A stretch of DNA of 64,000 bases from contig JAYKYS010000014.1 of assembly GCA_036924285.1 (NCBI GenBank), positions 6,634,001-6,698,000 on the forward strand. Direction: 5' to 3'. This DNA comes from Asterella californica (lineage: Eukaryota > Streptophyta > Marchantiopsida > Marchantiales > Aytoniaceae). This document shows positions 36,218 to 50,060 of this stretch, one piece after another; the stretch's first letter is position 1; each line of letters opens with the position of its first letter. The position numbers and the translations under genes were made by a program. Under the pieces are notes generated by a model, which worked only from the letters and a program-made list of their open reading frames with translations, ran no database searches and had not been told where the DNA came from.

Positions 36218-37666
36218 CTATTCCTGGTCACCAGGTGTGATATCCATGGGATGTGCACCTGCCTGATTATCTAACTCATCTTCTAGTACAATGTGCGGCT
36301 CTGTTGGTACCTCTAGCGTGGCTGAGACGTCATCCGCCTTAATGACAACCATGTGCTCTTCTGTAATTGGCTCGGAAGTCAGAAGTTGTCCTTGGGAAGC
36401 CGTACCTATCTGCGCTTCTGAGCTCTTCTGCAAGATCTGCTCGTTGTTGGGAGCTAGGGCGATCTCCTGGAGGTTAGAGGTAGTCATTACCTCCACTTTG
36501 AACACATGGGAAGCTATCTCATCTTCTTGTCTAGATCTTTCACAAGGGTTGGTCTTGAGGCACCAGAAGACATGGCTGTGGGGTTAAGAACCGAAGAAAG
36601 ATCATAGAGAGTCTTCAAACCCTCGACCTATCAATCCAAGTAGAACATGCTGTCCTTGCATTCGACCAACATGTCTTTGGAGGCATCGTCTCAAGTTCAA
36701 ACCAACGTCAAAAGCTTCCTCCCTACAGTGAAGTTGAACTTCTTCCTGAGCGGTTCTCTCATCTACGCCATGATCTCTTTGCTTCGCGCTTCTTCTCCTC
36801 TGCAGCCTTGGCTTCTGTGGCTTCTCGCTGTGCATCCCAAGTCTTCTTCTCGCCCACTGAATCAGTTAATTTACCTATGATCCGCAAGACTTCATGTTCT
36901 CTCTGCTGAAGTCGCACATGTAGCTCCTGGTGGGTCTTCCGCTTGGGTCAATTCCTTAATAGAAGCGGAAGCTTCCATTTTGTACTTGGTGGCGATTTTC
37001 TCTATTGTGCGGAGGTTGGCTTCCAGAGCTTCCACCTTCTGCTTCTACGGTTCCTCCTTCTAAATCAAAGTTCGAAGACCAAATCCAGACTGAATAGGTT
37101 TCTCTTGGGCCTTAGCCCGCTTCTCCACCATCTCCATAGCTGAGTGGATCTTGTTGCTGAAGAAGACGCTGAACTCTTCCAATCTTCTTCTCGTAGAAGT
37201 CAAGTTCATGTCAACATACCGGTCCGTTGCAGCTTTCCACTCTTCTTGAGATACCTGGACCTCTTCCACCATGGTGGCTTTCTCCTTCTGCACTCGAGAA
37301 GACGCCACTTGCAATATCTTCTTAGGTGGGAGATCTCTTTCACAGTAGAGACAGACTTCTTCTCTACGCAGTCACCTATCGTAGTCAAAACATCTATCTA
37401 GGTTCTATCTTTTGGAGTCTTCAGAAGACTCCTTGGGATCGTAGGAACCGTTTTCCTAGTGGTCATAGTGTGTCTTCTTGAGAATCCGACTCAGATCCGG
37501 AGTGGATGATGAGATAAGACATACTCTTCCTAGGAACGCTCTTAGGTCCTATCCTCCTCGGTGACGACGTGTCTTTCGTGCCGCTAGAATCATTTGTTTG
37601 ACTTGTGATCTTCTTTTGGTTCACGCTTGGTCCTTCCTTAAGCACTGGAATGGGAGGGGAAGACAT
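36218..37666 (-). pseudogene. Transposon-associated coiled-coil coding remnant
   Basis: Several minus frames (37666-37463, 37314-37060, 36835-36602, 36505-36218) form what looks like one broken protein. It has a Ser/Asp-rich N-terminal part (SSPRRIGPKSVPRKSMSYL), a central Glu/Lys-rich, probably coiled-coil region (MVEEVQVSQEEWKAATDRYV), and an acidic C-terminal part. I do not recognise a family. Plant LTR elements often carry extra ORFs of this kind. It ends at the junction with segment C'. Confidence 0.4.
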
Positions 37667-37717
37667 GGCACGTGCACAATATTCTTCTTCTGAAGTCTCC
37701 TCTTTGACTCCAAGACC

Positions 37718-40700
37718 TTGGTCTTATACCATAGCCGGTCCACGACACAACAACAAAGCTTCATATTTACACATTGACTCACGTTTACGAGAGACTAACC
37801 TCTTGATGCCTTCGAATCAAAATAGATATTAAGTTCCAGTCGTTGAGATCTCTCCTTTCAGTTATGTGTAATAGACAGAGGCGTTGCACAACATGCTGCT
37901 ATCAAGAGAATATCGTCCACACTCCTAGGCACAAGGTGCAACATAATCCTCCAAAAGGGGTCAACCTACTACGATAACCTTTGTGATGCAGCTCTAAAGC
38001 CTCATCTTATAGAGATGTTACGAGGGAGATTTGAACTCTAGACCTTTGGCTTCCAAAGGGATGCCTTAGCCATTGAGCTAGAATCGCATTGCATTTGAAT
38101 TTTTGTTTCTATAGTTCTTATGACTCTCTCATATACTTGTTCTTTGCTCTACTATTGTCATATTTCATCAGTTATGTCAATTAAAAGAATATCTGATTCA
38201 CTTGACAAAGTCTTATAGATTGGATAAGACGATTTTATTTTTGAAAATTATTTTTATATTTTCTATCATGACATCATATCTATCATTGTATATCTGAATA
38301 TTTTATTCTTCACGTATAATTAATTTTGTTCTTCCGATGTCCACTAAATATACAAAGACTCTCTAGGCTACTCGGGTTGCCGGTATCAAAAATGGTCCTG
38401 ATGGTGATCGCCAATTCTGACTGTGATCGATCTGCGGCTCGCCTAACTGTTTTAGAACAAGGTCAACTAGCGACTAGTTAGTCATGGCTATCTTTGACAC
38501 AAGTTTTCGGAAGGGTTCCAACAAGGAGAGAAATGGTCCCGGTTGTCCTATGCATGGTCCGACAAATGATCTCAGTGCGAGAGACAATGCGAGAAACAAC
38601 CGTCAACATAGATATGTATATATTACATGTATATATACTAACATGTCATATATATGTATACATCGACTCTAAATTGAATATGAAATAAAAATCTATACAT
38701 TTAAAAATGATATTATATTTGAATTATATATATACATATGCATGTATATAACTCCTCATATAATTTATTTATCAAACTATGAATTATATTATAACAATAT
38801 ACTGATATATTTATCTATACTGGCATATCAGATAAATATGCATGTATACACATACTCATAAATGTAATAAATATATACATGTAAATATGTATAAATAAGT
38901 GCTATTATATTTGTTTTAATATATGATGATGGTATTAAGTATTTGGCTGAACATTAACCCAACAGAGTGCTGCATGCAAGAATATCAAATCGGAAGAGCT
39001 CATCAAGATATTTTTCATTGACCCGTAACATATCACGTAAACTCCTTCTCTACAACTACCCATGCAACAAAGTCCTAAAATTGAAAAAATGCTTATCTCA
39101 GCAAATGCATAGCATTGACAATCTCATTGAAGGCGTAAGAACTTGTTCATTACAATATAATACAAATGTTTCAACAAAACATTTACAAATTATCTGAAAC
39201 AAAAAATATCCAATAGTCAGATGTACAAGACAGTGGGAGAGGATATTATCCAGTCGCAAAGAGGATATGCACACTTAGTGTATCATCCCAATGATAAGCA
39301 ATCACTATGGTTCTCAACAAGTTGAGATTTAAAAACGAGTAAAGACATGTACAACTTTAAATAGTCATTATATACAACTCTAGAGGTGAGACTTGACCAT
39401 CGAGGGCATTCACTGAGAATCAACAATCATTTTTAAAGAGTCAACTAAAGATTTAACCCAATTAACAACTCTCAATCCTCGAGAGTTGAAATTTTTAAGA
39501 GCATTATAAAATACTAACAAAAAATTAATCATCAAAATTAGATCATCAAGCTTAATTCACTTTTATTTGTTTGGTTCTATAATTTAGACTCAATGAACTC
39601 TCGATCATCAAAACAAAACAAAAACAAAAAACAAAAAACAAAAAGCTCTTGATTATCAAGAGCGATCTCCATATTCAAATTGAGGTCAAAATATTATTTC
39701 AACCATAGCAAGTTCATGACTTAGAAAATATAGTGTAATTTCCAAAAAATCCAAAATCCAAATACTTAAAACGATTCATAAACATCACCTTAAGTTGTAC
39801 GAGGGTCTAGACAAAAGCTATCTTTAGACGTATTACGACCTTTTTCCTCCTAGATTGGACGTTAGAGAATCTTTTGTTTAGCTTTGAGATGCATTATTAT
39901 AACTAAATTGAAGTAAGGTAGAGTTGTATTATCTAAAAAGCTTGGATTTTCTCTGTTTAGTGGACAAAGTTGGTGACATTGAAATAAGTATTGTAAATGC
40001 ATGAGAGATCAAAATAAAATATAATCAACTATTTTGGTGTTTGATTTTCTTCTTGTTTCTTTCAAAATCGTGATAAGGTTATGCAATTGTATAGCAAACA
40101 TATGCTATTTGGCATGATTTCTATTCACAAATGAAATGAAATGAAATAGTATCAGCTATATTGACTAGATTACTCTAAAATATTTTAGAAACTAATTGAA
40201 GAAATAATGATCATTTAAGCACATGCGTCACAACTGGCACACGAGCTATCATGTCAAAGATCAACTCCTAAGGTCACATCTCTGTAGTGATAGCCTCATG
40301 TTTATAGTGGAGCTCCAATTGAGACCGCTAGAGAAACTCATTCTTCATGCTTTGCTTTCTAAGAGAAATAGAGATTTCATATGAGAACATAGTACAGTGC
40401 AAGCATTGACTATCTCTTTGTTTGTCTTGTCTCCACTATACTACTTGGTGGTCTATGGTTGAGACGGATGTGGTGATTCATTGACTGCACTTAGCACTCT
40501 ATGGACCAGACTGTCGAAATATGAGGAGACGAGATTGCTAGATATTACTTTAAAGCATCAGAGGGGAGATCAGATCAGCATGTGAGGTTTGAAGATGAGG
40601 TGGAAGCATCACAGAAGAGTCATTACTCTCGCAACTATTAGACAGAGTAACCACATAGACCTTGATGAAGCTAGGAGATCTAGAGGAACATGTGATGGCA

Positions 40701-43700
40701 TTGATTGATCACGGTTCAAAGATGAATCTAATGTCTAAGGAGCTGTACAAGCATAGAAAGTGACCCATAGACATTGACCATGGATGGCTTCTCCGTGCTG
40801 TCAACAACTAGAGGAGAGAACTCTATGGTGTTTGTCCCAACATCAAGGTAACTTTGGGTGACATCAGTGATCTTCATAATTTGTTTGTACAAGATATGTC
40901 AACGTATCTTGTCATTCTAGGGCATTATTACATTATTGCTGTTAGAATGGAGACACGAGTTACGAATGATAGTTCAACGTATGCTATGATATGTAGTAGA
41001 GATGGCAAAAGAGCAATTCAGTTTTAGACTGTTGCTGCAGAATATGAGAGGAATCGTGATAGATTGAGAGACCGTCCACTACCTAATATTACTTAAGAGT
41101 TTAGAGAGTCTAGGAGTTTTGACATAGTGTCATTAAAGAGCGAGACTTCAATGATACAACAAATACAAGATTCTCGTCCGATCTCATCGAACAAAAAGCT
41201 TTATCCACTTGCTTCTTAGGCTTGGCTTCATGTGGATCAGTATGTTATAAGAAGGTTGAGAATCTAAAGAGGTTTGAGACACAATATGTGAGATATGTAG
41301 AGTAGTCTTTGTGAGATAGTGGAGAGTTAGCAAGAGATGAATACATATCTGGAGTGTTTGAAAGAACAATATTTGATAGATACTATAAGGGAGTTCTCAA
41401 TAGATGATATAGATAGGGTGGTGAGAGTGAGCTCTAAGGAGCTTTATGATGTAATTGATAAGTTTATAAACCAAAAAGAGGTGTATGTGGAGACCAAGTA
41501 CAAGTTAGTGACAAAGAAAGTCAAACCAGCGGTTTTATCTTTACCACTCGACTACAATCAGAAGATGGAGCAAGCTGCACAACAACCAACACTCAAAGAG
41601 CCAAGAAGAATTGGACACCAGTTCACAAAAGCAACCCTGAAAGAATTGAAGATTGGAGGTGATAGATTTCTTACTTAGCAAGAGAAGAAGAGCTTCAAGG
41701 GGATGCTATCTATGCATAGTAAGGCGTTTGCATTTGAGTCACATGAAATATGATGTGTAGATCCAAGTGTAGTTGCACATATGATAATCTTTATTGTACC
41801 ACATGTGCTTTGGAGTCTATGTCATATCCTTGTACTTAGAGCTGATCTACCAAAATTGATAGACTTGCTCAATGAGAGGATTAAGATGGGTATCTTGGAA
41901 CCATCTATAGCTCCTTATTCTAGTAGATACTTTACTGTTCCAAAGAAGAAGGAGCCTTGAGATTCATTCAAGATACACAGCAAGTTAACAAGGTGACTAT
42001 AAGAAATATGGGTATACGACCTATTCTATACAAGTTTGCATAGATTTTTTCTGGTCATGTATTTATTCAATAAGAGATTTGTATTCAAGGTATGATCAAT
42101 TTCAATTATCCTTTGAGAATAGAGACTTGACTACAATGAGTACACCTTTAAGGCTACTAAGGATATGCAGCTTGTCACAAGATACTTCTAGTTTCGTAGC
42201 ACATATGATGAATGGTATGAACAAAGTCTTGAGGGATTTAATTCCTAATAAAACTATGTCATTCCTTGATGATGTGCCGATCAAGGATGTGCTGAGGAAG
42301 AGAAGAATGAGATAGCTGATCAGCGGGGGTGTCGTAAGTTTGTTGCATACCACATAGCTGACTGTGATAAGATATTAAATCGGTTGGAGGAGATTCATTT
42401 GACTTTATCAAGAGCAAAGTCTATATTTGGATAACAAGAGGTGTTAATTGTGGGACACCTATGTGGATCTTATGGTCGGAAGCCTTGTCCAAATGAGGTT
42501 GATGTCATTCAAAGGATGAAGGAGACATGTGGATCAGTTACTGAGATGAGAAGATTCTTATATGCATGTGTGTTTTATCATATATGGATTTCACACTTTG
42601 CACATGTAGCAGATCCATTGGACAAGTTGTTAAGGAAGGGATAAAGATTTCAATGGCAAGAGGAGCAAAGCAAGTCCATGAAGAAGTTGAAGGATCTTTT
42701 GTCTTCACCACCAACACTACGGAAGATAACGTATGAGTTGGATTGATCTGTTATCTTTACTATTGATATTAGTCCTATTGACATTGGATGCGTTGTAGGA
42801 TAGGATAATGAGGATAGAAATAGATGCATTTTGGTGCTAAGTATTAAGTTCATGACAGAGAGACTACTCTCAAATCAAAGGAGAGATGTGAGTAGTAGTT
42901 ATTGTAATGAAGAGTGACAAGGAACACTTAATATGAGCAGATGTGGTTGTAGAGACAAAATTTTTATCTCTCTTGGGAATGATCACTAGCTGTACAACTC
43001 CAGATATTGCTATGTTGAGGTGGATAGCATATAGCAAGTCCTTGAATCTAGAGTTTAGACATATTTTGGGAAAAAATAATCTTATGGCGCATATATTGTC
43101 AAAGGCTAGGTATTACAATGAGAAAGAAATGATGGATGACCAAGAAGACGTGGAACAGAGTTCTATTCTAGTACTTTTTGACTGGGAGTGGTTGAATCTT
43201 GGATGCTATTTGAGTTTTTTGGAAAGACAAGAAGACTGGTCTGGTGCAAATTTCAAGAGGATTCATAGAATAACTTATGGTTACTTTTTACATGAAGGAC
43301 ATTTATGGAAGTGCCCTAAGCTATAAGGAGGCATACCACAACGTGTGATATGTGATCTATAATTGTAGCAAAAGTTAATCAAGGAGCTCCATGAGAGTCT
43401 ATGGGCTCGTCATAGAGGAGTTTGGGTTACATTTGTCAAAATGAAAGAGAAGTATTGGTGGAAGGGTATGTATAAAGATGTAGTACCGTTTGTTTCATCT
43501 TGTATATCTTGCCAGATGTATTTCAATATACGTCATCGTGATGAGTTGCATCATATCTATCCTTTAGCCATTCATTACAAATGGGTAGTTCATCTTGTGA
43601 CTATGTCATTTGAGCTTAGTCACAAGATCAAATGAGGTGTCTAGTCTTGACTAGAGAAGATCTATCTAATCAAGTTGAGGGTTGTGCCTTGAGGACAAAG

Positions 43701-43862
43701 ACCACTGCTAATGTTTGTCACTTTTTACTCGAAGATGTTATTTGTAGATATGAGTGTGTAAGAAAGATCACTACAGATAGGGGTGAGCTGGATTCACATG
43801 AAGCAGTTGAGTTCTTCAAGCGATTGAGAATCAAGTTAGCATTAACCACCACTTACAATCCT
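37718..43862 (-). repeat. Segment C', inverted copy of segment C
   Basis: The segment is the reverse complement of 12897-19046. It contains a tRNA-like sequence (about 38022-38092), a TA microsatellite, and the gypsy relic in plus orientation. At 43862/43863 it switches abruptly to copia LTR sequence. Confidence 0.9.
40560..43862 (+). pseudogene. Ty3/gypsy pol relic, inverted copy
   Basis: The domain order is the same as in 12620-16120 but on the plus strand. The retropepsin Asp-His-Gly is at 40707-40715, a protein-linker frame at 41337-41678, and RT with FLDDV (Asp-Asp codons 42267-42272). RNase H end sequence is at 42943-43326, the HHCC zinc-binding region at 43441-43635 and an integrase core with ITTDRGELDSHEAVEFF at 43632-43862. 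It is cut inside the integrase core by the junction with the copia LTR. Lesions such as TAA in PKL*GG and TGA after LSKELYKHRK are shared with copy C. A few frames are longer here (for example 42943-43326), showing independent later decay of the other copy. Confidence 0.85.
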
Positions 43863-43960
43863 AATGGTGGGTTAGCCCTCTAACTAATTGTATGTAACTA
43901 TCTTAACCACTCCGGTTTATATTAGTTGTTGATCTACTAGAGCTTGGGACTATATCAACA
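43863..43960 (-). repeat. Start of copia 3' LTR, truncated
   Basis: On the minus strand the sequence begins TGTTGATATAGTCCCAAGC, a typical copia LTR start, directly after the end of RNase H-side coding sequence. Bases 43863-43925 match 9047-9108 in inverted orientation. The LTR is cut at 43863 by segment C'. Confidence 0.6.
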
Positions 43961-46900
43961 CCACACGTGAAGCTCGACTCTACATCATGTACTCCTAGAC
44001 AATGTATGAAAGCATCAAACTTATCTTTAGATAATGTCTTAGTGAATATCGGCAACCTAATCTCTTGTACTCACATAAATGAGCTCGATCTCTCATGCAA
44101 AGACCTTATCTCTAATGAAATAATAGTGCACCTCAATGTGCTTCGTCTTAGCATGGAGAACAAGATTACTAGCTATCTTCATGCTGCTAATGTTGTATGT
44201 ATATATAACAACAAGATCCGTACACTCCTCTACTATCTTATATTGTTGTGGAGTGTACGGATCTTGTTGTTGAAGCCACATTGATTCGCATGTTGTGTTT
44301 CTTGCTACTCGGTACTCTGCTTCTATATATGACAAAACGACCATAAGTTGCTTATTCGAAGTCCAACTTATACCAGCGCTTCCAAGTCTAAAAGCATAAT
44401 CTGACGTGGATCTTGTCGGCACTCCTTGTCCAATCATCATCAGTGTAGTCATGTAACAACAATGATCCACTGTATTGATAGTGAAGTTCGTACTGCATCG
44501 AGAATTTCACGTAGCGGAGGATTCGCTTGACAACCTCCAAATGTGATCTTTGTGGTGATTACATGAAATGCTAATCAGACTGACGGCATAGCTCAAGCCT
44601 GGTCTGGTGATAGTCAAGTAAATAAGACTCCCAACCATTTGTTTATACATGCGTGGATCATCAAGTAACTCACCATCCTCTGCTCCTAGCTTTACTTCTT
44701 GCTCTATGATGTAGCAATGGATTTGCAATCAAACATACCAAATCTCTCAAGCATACTAAGAGCATATTGTCGCTGTAAAAGCCAAACATCCTTCCCATCT
44801 CTAATGAACTCCACAACAAGGAAGTACTTGAGTTCTCTTAATTCCATCATCTCGAACTCAGATTTTAAGTGATCCTTGACCGATAATGATCATGTCATCA
44901 ATATAGATGATGATCACAACAATCCGGTCTCGTAATGAATACAAGGTAGAGTTCGAACAACAAAGATGGGAACCAAGAGACTAGTAGTAAGAACTGATCT
45001 TTGCTTATCATGCTCTTGGCGCATGTTTCAGACCATAGAGGGTCTTCTTTAACTAACACAAGCGAGAAGAGAACTTAGGATCCTCATAACTTGGAGGTTG
45101 CTGCATGTAGATCTCCTCCTCAAGATCGCCGTTGAGGAAGATGTTCTTGAAGTCCATCTGGTGCATCTTCCATTCTTTCTGAGTTGCAACTGCAACTGCA
45201 GTTCGAATAGTCACCATCTTCACAACTAGAGCAAATGTCTCCTCAAAATCCACTCCATGTTGCTGTACGTAGCCCTTGGCTATCAATATAGTCTTGTATC
45301 GACATACACTATCATCCGAGTTGCGCTTGACCTTGAAGATCCATCTGCAACCAATTGCTTTCTTATCCTCAAGTAAGTCCATCAACTCCGAAGTCTGTTG
45401 GTGGTGAAGCGCAGCAAGTTCAACTTCCATAACACTTACTCATTGGAGTTTGTGCATCACCTCCTCAAGTGAACTCGGTTCTTTGAACAACATTGGTCAT
45501 CTATGCATGATATGCCTAAAGGAAACCTTCATGCATATACCTACTCACTAGATGTATTGCTCGTTTAGATCCACGAGAGATAACCGGTGCACTAGTCACC
45601 TCCTCTTGCAACAGATCTGACATAGACGCCAAGGTCTGAGATAAAGTATCAAGGGATGTAAGAGATCCACATATCTAGCCGAGTCGCTATGATGCGACAT
45701 ACGCTATAATAGCACTATATCGTCTTGTGTATAAACTACACTAGTTTCACTATGATGTATTATGTGGACTCCAGCGTTAACAACAGCTCTATGGAGAACT
45801 GACTTTTCCATATCTTCCACCCAATGTCCTTCTCTGAGGTACTATAATTAACTAACTCCTTGGTTCTATAGTAGGTACAAGGATGGCTACGACATGTGCA
45901 AGAGCAAACCAAAACTATAGCTCATAAAAAACAACATCTCTATTGCTATAGAACTGCTTCGACGAATGATTGTAACATCTATATCCTTTGGTATCAGAAG
46001 CATATCTAAGGAAGATACATCTATCTACTTTCGGATCTAGTTTCTAGGTCTTTCATCAGGTATGTGCACATAACAGATACATCCAAAAACTTTAAGGAAA
46101 GAGTAATAGGCTTATTGCCTGTGAAGACCTCCATCAGTGTCTAGTTGTGGACTGCCGCTGTAAGCATCCGATTCATCACATACACCACGCATGAAACAAC
46201 TTCTACATAGTAAGATCTAAGCATGATCTTCTCATTCAACATCGCACGAGCAGCTTCTGTTATGTGTCGATTCTTGCGCTCCACAATCTTGTTCTACTGT
46301 GGATTGTAACTGCAAGTCTTCTGACATCTGATGCTATGCTCACGCAGATATACATCGAACTTTCTAGAAACAAACTCACCTCCTTCATCAAATATAAAAA
46401 TCTCAAACAGAGGATAGATTCTCTAGACTGTTTCTCCACCAACTTGAGGGAAGTATAGAAATCTAATAGTACTTCGACAGAGGACTTGTTTCTCAACAAA
46501 TAGATCCAAGTATAACACGAATGATCATCAATGAACGAAACAAAGTACTGAAAATAAGTCATACTTGGCTAAGAAGTAGTATATACATCAGTGTGAATAA
46601 GTTTCAGAAGCTTGTTCGCTCTGCTATCTGAACTCTTAAAGGGCTGTCTAGCTTGCTTGCCGAATTGACAGGTTGCACAGACTCTAGTGGACTCACGGGA
46701 TTCAAATTTGAGTAGATCTGTAACTAGGTTAGAACTCGGAAGACTTCATGTGCCGAATTCTCTTGTGCCAGAGTCAATATCAGACACTATTGGATCATGA
46801 TGTCCATACATGGCAACCTGTAACTTATACGTAGAGGCATCCATTTGAAAGGCTGTCAGAATGCTCGAGAAGATGTGAGGGTCCTCTACGCGTCTCTTCT
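43961..46900 (-). pseudogene. Ty1/copia retrotransposon pol, decayed
   Basis: Reading downward: a GAG-pre-integrase relic (about 46790-46600, with WHKRIRHMKS and CATCQFGKQARQPF). Next comes an integrase core (46562-46260, YFVSFIDDHSCYTWIYLL). Reverse transcriptase follows (45430-45053, CRWIFKVKRNSDDSVCRYK and MDFKNIFLNGDLEEEIYMQ). After that are a connection region (44728-44507, YKQMVGSLIYLTITRPGLSY) and RNase H (44470-44093, DYAFRLGSAGISWTSNKQ, then IEAEYRVA, KTKHIEVHYYF). The order integrase before reverse transcriptase defines the copia superfamily. Stops and frameshifts occur throughout, and a snap-back hairpin has replaced part of the RNase H coding region at 44207-44271. The 5' end is not clear beyond 46900. 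Confidence 0.88.
44207..44271. repeat. Perfect 22-bp inverted repeat inside copia RNase H
   Basis: Arms 44207-44228 and 44250-44271 are exact reverse complements around a 21-nt spacer. It falls where copia RNase H normally has the IYCDN-like motif, so one arm probably replaced original coding sequence. Confidence 0.85.
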
Positions 46901-48198
46901 GTCTTATCCATAACAACCTATTCCTTCTTCTTCCAAACTTTATATGAGAACTGTGAGAAGTCTTACTGACAAAATCTGGAGAGCAATGTCAAGGGTCCTT
47001 TCTCATTACGCAGTAAGCTTCTTCTGAGAGTGTATGCGAGGGAGGAGTCGAAATATAGAGTTTGAATGTTCAGTGTTTGTTGTGAGGATAGATTTAGTGT
47101 AGGAAGCCGAGGACAAGTGAGACTAGTGATGGGAAGCCTAGATGCGAGAAGTCTAGATCTGAAGACGTCGGAGCTATCTTGAGAGTCTTCTTGGAGATCA
47201 CTGTCATCGCAAGAGTCATTTGTCTTTTTCTAATTGATTCCTATGACTCGCTTCTCAAGTATCTCTTCATCTCTTGTTAGGAAGTAGGATGAACTACAAG
47301 GTGGATTGTCCTCTTAGAAATCCATGAGATGCCTTGCTTAGTTAGGATTGCGTAGATATAGATCGAAAGACGTGATGCAATTAGGAAGTACTCTTAGAAT
47401 TCTGGAAGACAAAATAGCTATCTTCTAGAAGACTCAACTCGTCTTTTGAGAGTGGAAGCTGGAATGTGAGGGCTTGGCAAGGATTGAGCCTTAGACTCAC
47501 ATCAAGCATGTGTGTTATAGTGTAACAGAAGCTTCAAAATGACGATGCATCCTCGAGGTCTTGTGTTACCACGAGTGGAGATGAGCGCGATCAAACCATT
47601 CATCAAGGAGTTGGGGCTCGAGTTCTTCACGTGGGATTGGAATCTTGCCGACCAAAGTTTGTTGGAAGAGGTTGGACAGTCCTACCTCCTCGAAACCATG
47701 TAACTATCAAGTCAAGAGTCACCAGAGGAAGACTAGCACTATGGACGGTGGAATGGTGGTGAAGAGCGTTCCACGGACCTGAATATGAGAACCGGGGTTA
47801 CAAGCTAGAGAAGAGGAAGATTCCTACGATCATCTAAGAGAAATGACATGTACCCGAGAGTACTATTTGTCTCTTCCTGAAAGATCAACATAGAAAGAAT
47901 CGTTGGAAGGTGGAAGCCTATCGGGAGCCAAAGAAGCGTCTTATGGGGAAGCTTTACCTTCATCTTTTCCCCGAGGGAAAAGCTCACAAGGTCCGATATC
48001 TAGGAAACCATGATGTGGAGTTCTTGGAAGTTGTCTGGACAATAGAGGTCATCAGTTGAGACATCTTCTTCCACGCTTATGTCCATGCCGAGTTAGCTTA
48101 TTTGGGCACCCCTCCAGGAGGACATTTTCACCATCTACTACATGTATGTGTCCAAGGGGGGTTTGAATGAGACACAGTTGGTCAAGTATGGACTAGTG
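46901..48198 (+). other. Transposon-derived coding remnants, unclassified
   Basis: The plus strand from about 47580 reads MSAIKPFIKELGLEFFTWDW and continues with many stops into GNHDVEFLEV-like sequence (about 48010) and YYMYVSKGGLNETQLVKYG (about 48138-48190). The style resembles the extra ORF of plant transposons but I cannot assign a family. The sequence joins segment D copy 2 at 48199. Confidence 0.35.
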
Positions 48199-50060
48199 AG
48201 ACAAAAAGGAGAAACTATTTTCTCAACTTACTGCAAACATGATTCTGATAACAACATTAAATAGGTCTTGTCGAGAGTATCAAAATTGATATTTTTGTAA
48301 ACCTAAGAAGTGCGATGTGAAAAGTGACACGTGTTAAAAAACTTTGATGTGTACATGTTTGTGCATGCTAACTTGATGGTGACATGTAACGGTATGATGC
48401 TGATGTGGACCTTTGTGGATAAGTTGGACGTGATGAATGCTGACTAGACGGTTGTGAAAGTGATTCGAGTTGTTGATATGCTAGTGCACATGTGTGACAC
48501 ATGACGTCTTGCATGGTGTCATGTGGTCGTATGTATGTACGCATGTTGTTGACGAACGGAGCCAAGACAAGAGAGTTACGGCTAGTTTCACTTTTTAAGG
48601 GTATAATGGTGAGTGTGACATGTGGATCTAGGTGGGTTGCTTGTCAAAAGTATAAAAGACGTGCCGCCAGATCATTTTAGGAAATTTTGAAGTCTAAACT
48701 TTGATATGCTACCGAATTTACTATGTGATTTTTGGTCTAGATCGGGTTGGATAAAAATGAGTCAAGAAAGTCAAGAGAATCATTAGTGAACTTCAAGACA
48801 CGTCCAGAAGTTCATCATCCATTTTTCTTGAAAATTAGCTAAAAGTCACAAAACTAAACTATATTTAACTTCGGACGCATCTCGAAGTTAGCAAGCCACT
48901 TATATGTCACAAAAGAGGCAAACTTGAAGTGAATTTGTGAGATGATGTTAAGGAAGTTGAACTTCATGATGCATCTTGAAGTTCATGATGTTCAGCAAGG
49001 TTGATATTCGGGAGGCGTCCCGAAGTTCAATGTTTAAGAAGAAGCAATGGAAACTTTGAGGAGACATAACTCCTTACTCGAGAGTCCGTTTGAGCTAATT
49101 TTGGTATCACCGGAACCGACTCAATGAGAGAACGAGTTGGAGAGCTCAGTTTATGATATTACCAAGAATAAAACAGTTGAACTTTGAGATGCTTCTCATA
49201 GTTGATCAGAACAAGACAAGAGGATCTGCACTTGGAAAGAGCATAATTATCTACTCGAGAGTTCATTTGCGATGTGTTGGGTACCGTTCGAACCGGCTCG
49301 GCGAGGAGAACATCTTGAGGAGGTCAGGTTTGGAAAGTTGTTGAGCATAGTATCATTGAATTTTGGTACACGTCTCAAAGTTCAACATGGAGATTGAAGA
49401 ATAGAAACGAAGAGAAATCTTTTAGAGAGCATAAGTCATTGCTCGGTAGTCCATTTCAGATAAAGTTAGTATCGCTGGCTTGACGAGAGGAACAACTTGG
49501 GAGGATCAAATTGGAGTGTAGTCAAGCTACTTTTCAAGTGAACTTTGGAATGAAGAGAAAAGTGGGAGGTTCAAGCTTTGAGACGACATAACTTTCTAAT
49601 GCATGAAGAATTTGAGGTGTATTGGATATCATCTGAATCAGCTTTATGAGACGAAGGAGTTGGAAAACTCAAATTCAGAAAATTGGACAACTTTTTAACA
49701 AGGAATTTTGGGATGCTCCCAAAGTTGAACAATAAGGGAAGGTAAAGAAAAAAGGAGATGGAAATCTTTGAAGAGGCATAACAGTTAGTAAGGAGTTCCA
49801 TTCAGACAGTTTTGGTATCGTTGAAAAGGTATTTCCGAGGGCTATGTAGGGAGGTCAGGAGAATTGTGTGGAAAATTTCCAGATTTCTGAAGTCTAGTTG
49901 TAAATTTATGTGTATAAAGATAAATTTACTCAAGGATTAGATTAGATATTTGACATTCTTGTTGCTCTTTTTCTCGATCGCACATACTTTCCATAGCCAG
50001 ATATTATGCATATTATTGTTCATCTTTTTTGCCCTCTATGGTAAGACATCATCATAATAC
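48199..50060 (+). repeat. Segment D copy 2, longer LTR-like sequence
   Basis: Bases 48199-49738 match 19047-20580 in direct orientation, including the TATA-like box (about 48650) and the tandem GTCCGTTTGAG blocks. From 49739 it adds another related block (CATAACAGTTAGTAAGG, TTTTGGTATCG) and an end rich in TTTCTCGATCG and CATCATAATACAACTTG, plausibly the 3' end of a long LTR. Exact termini are not identified. Confidence 0.6.
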
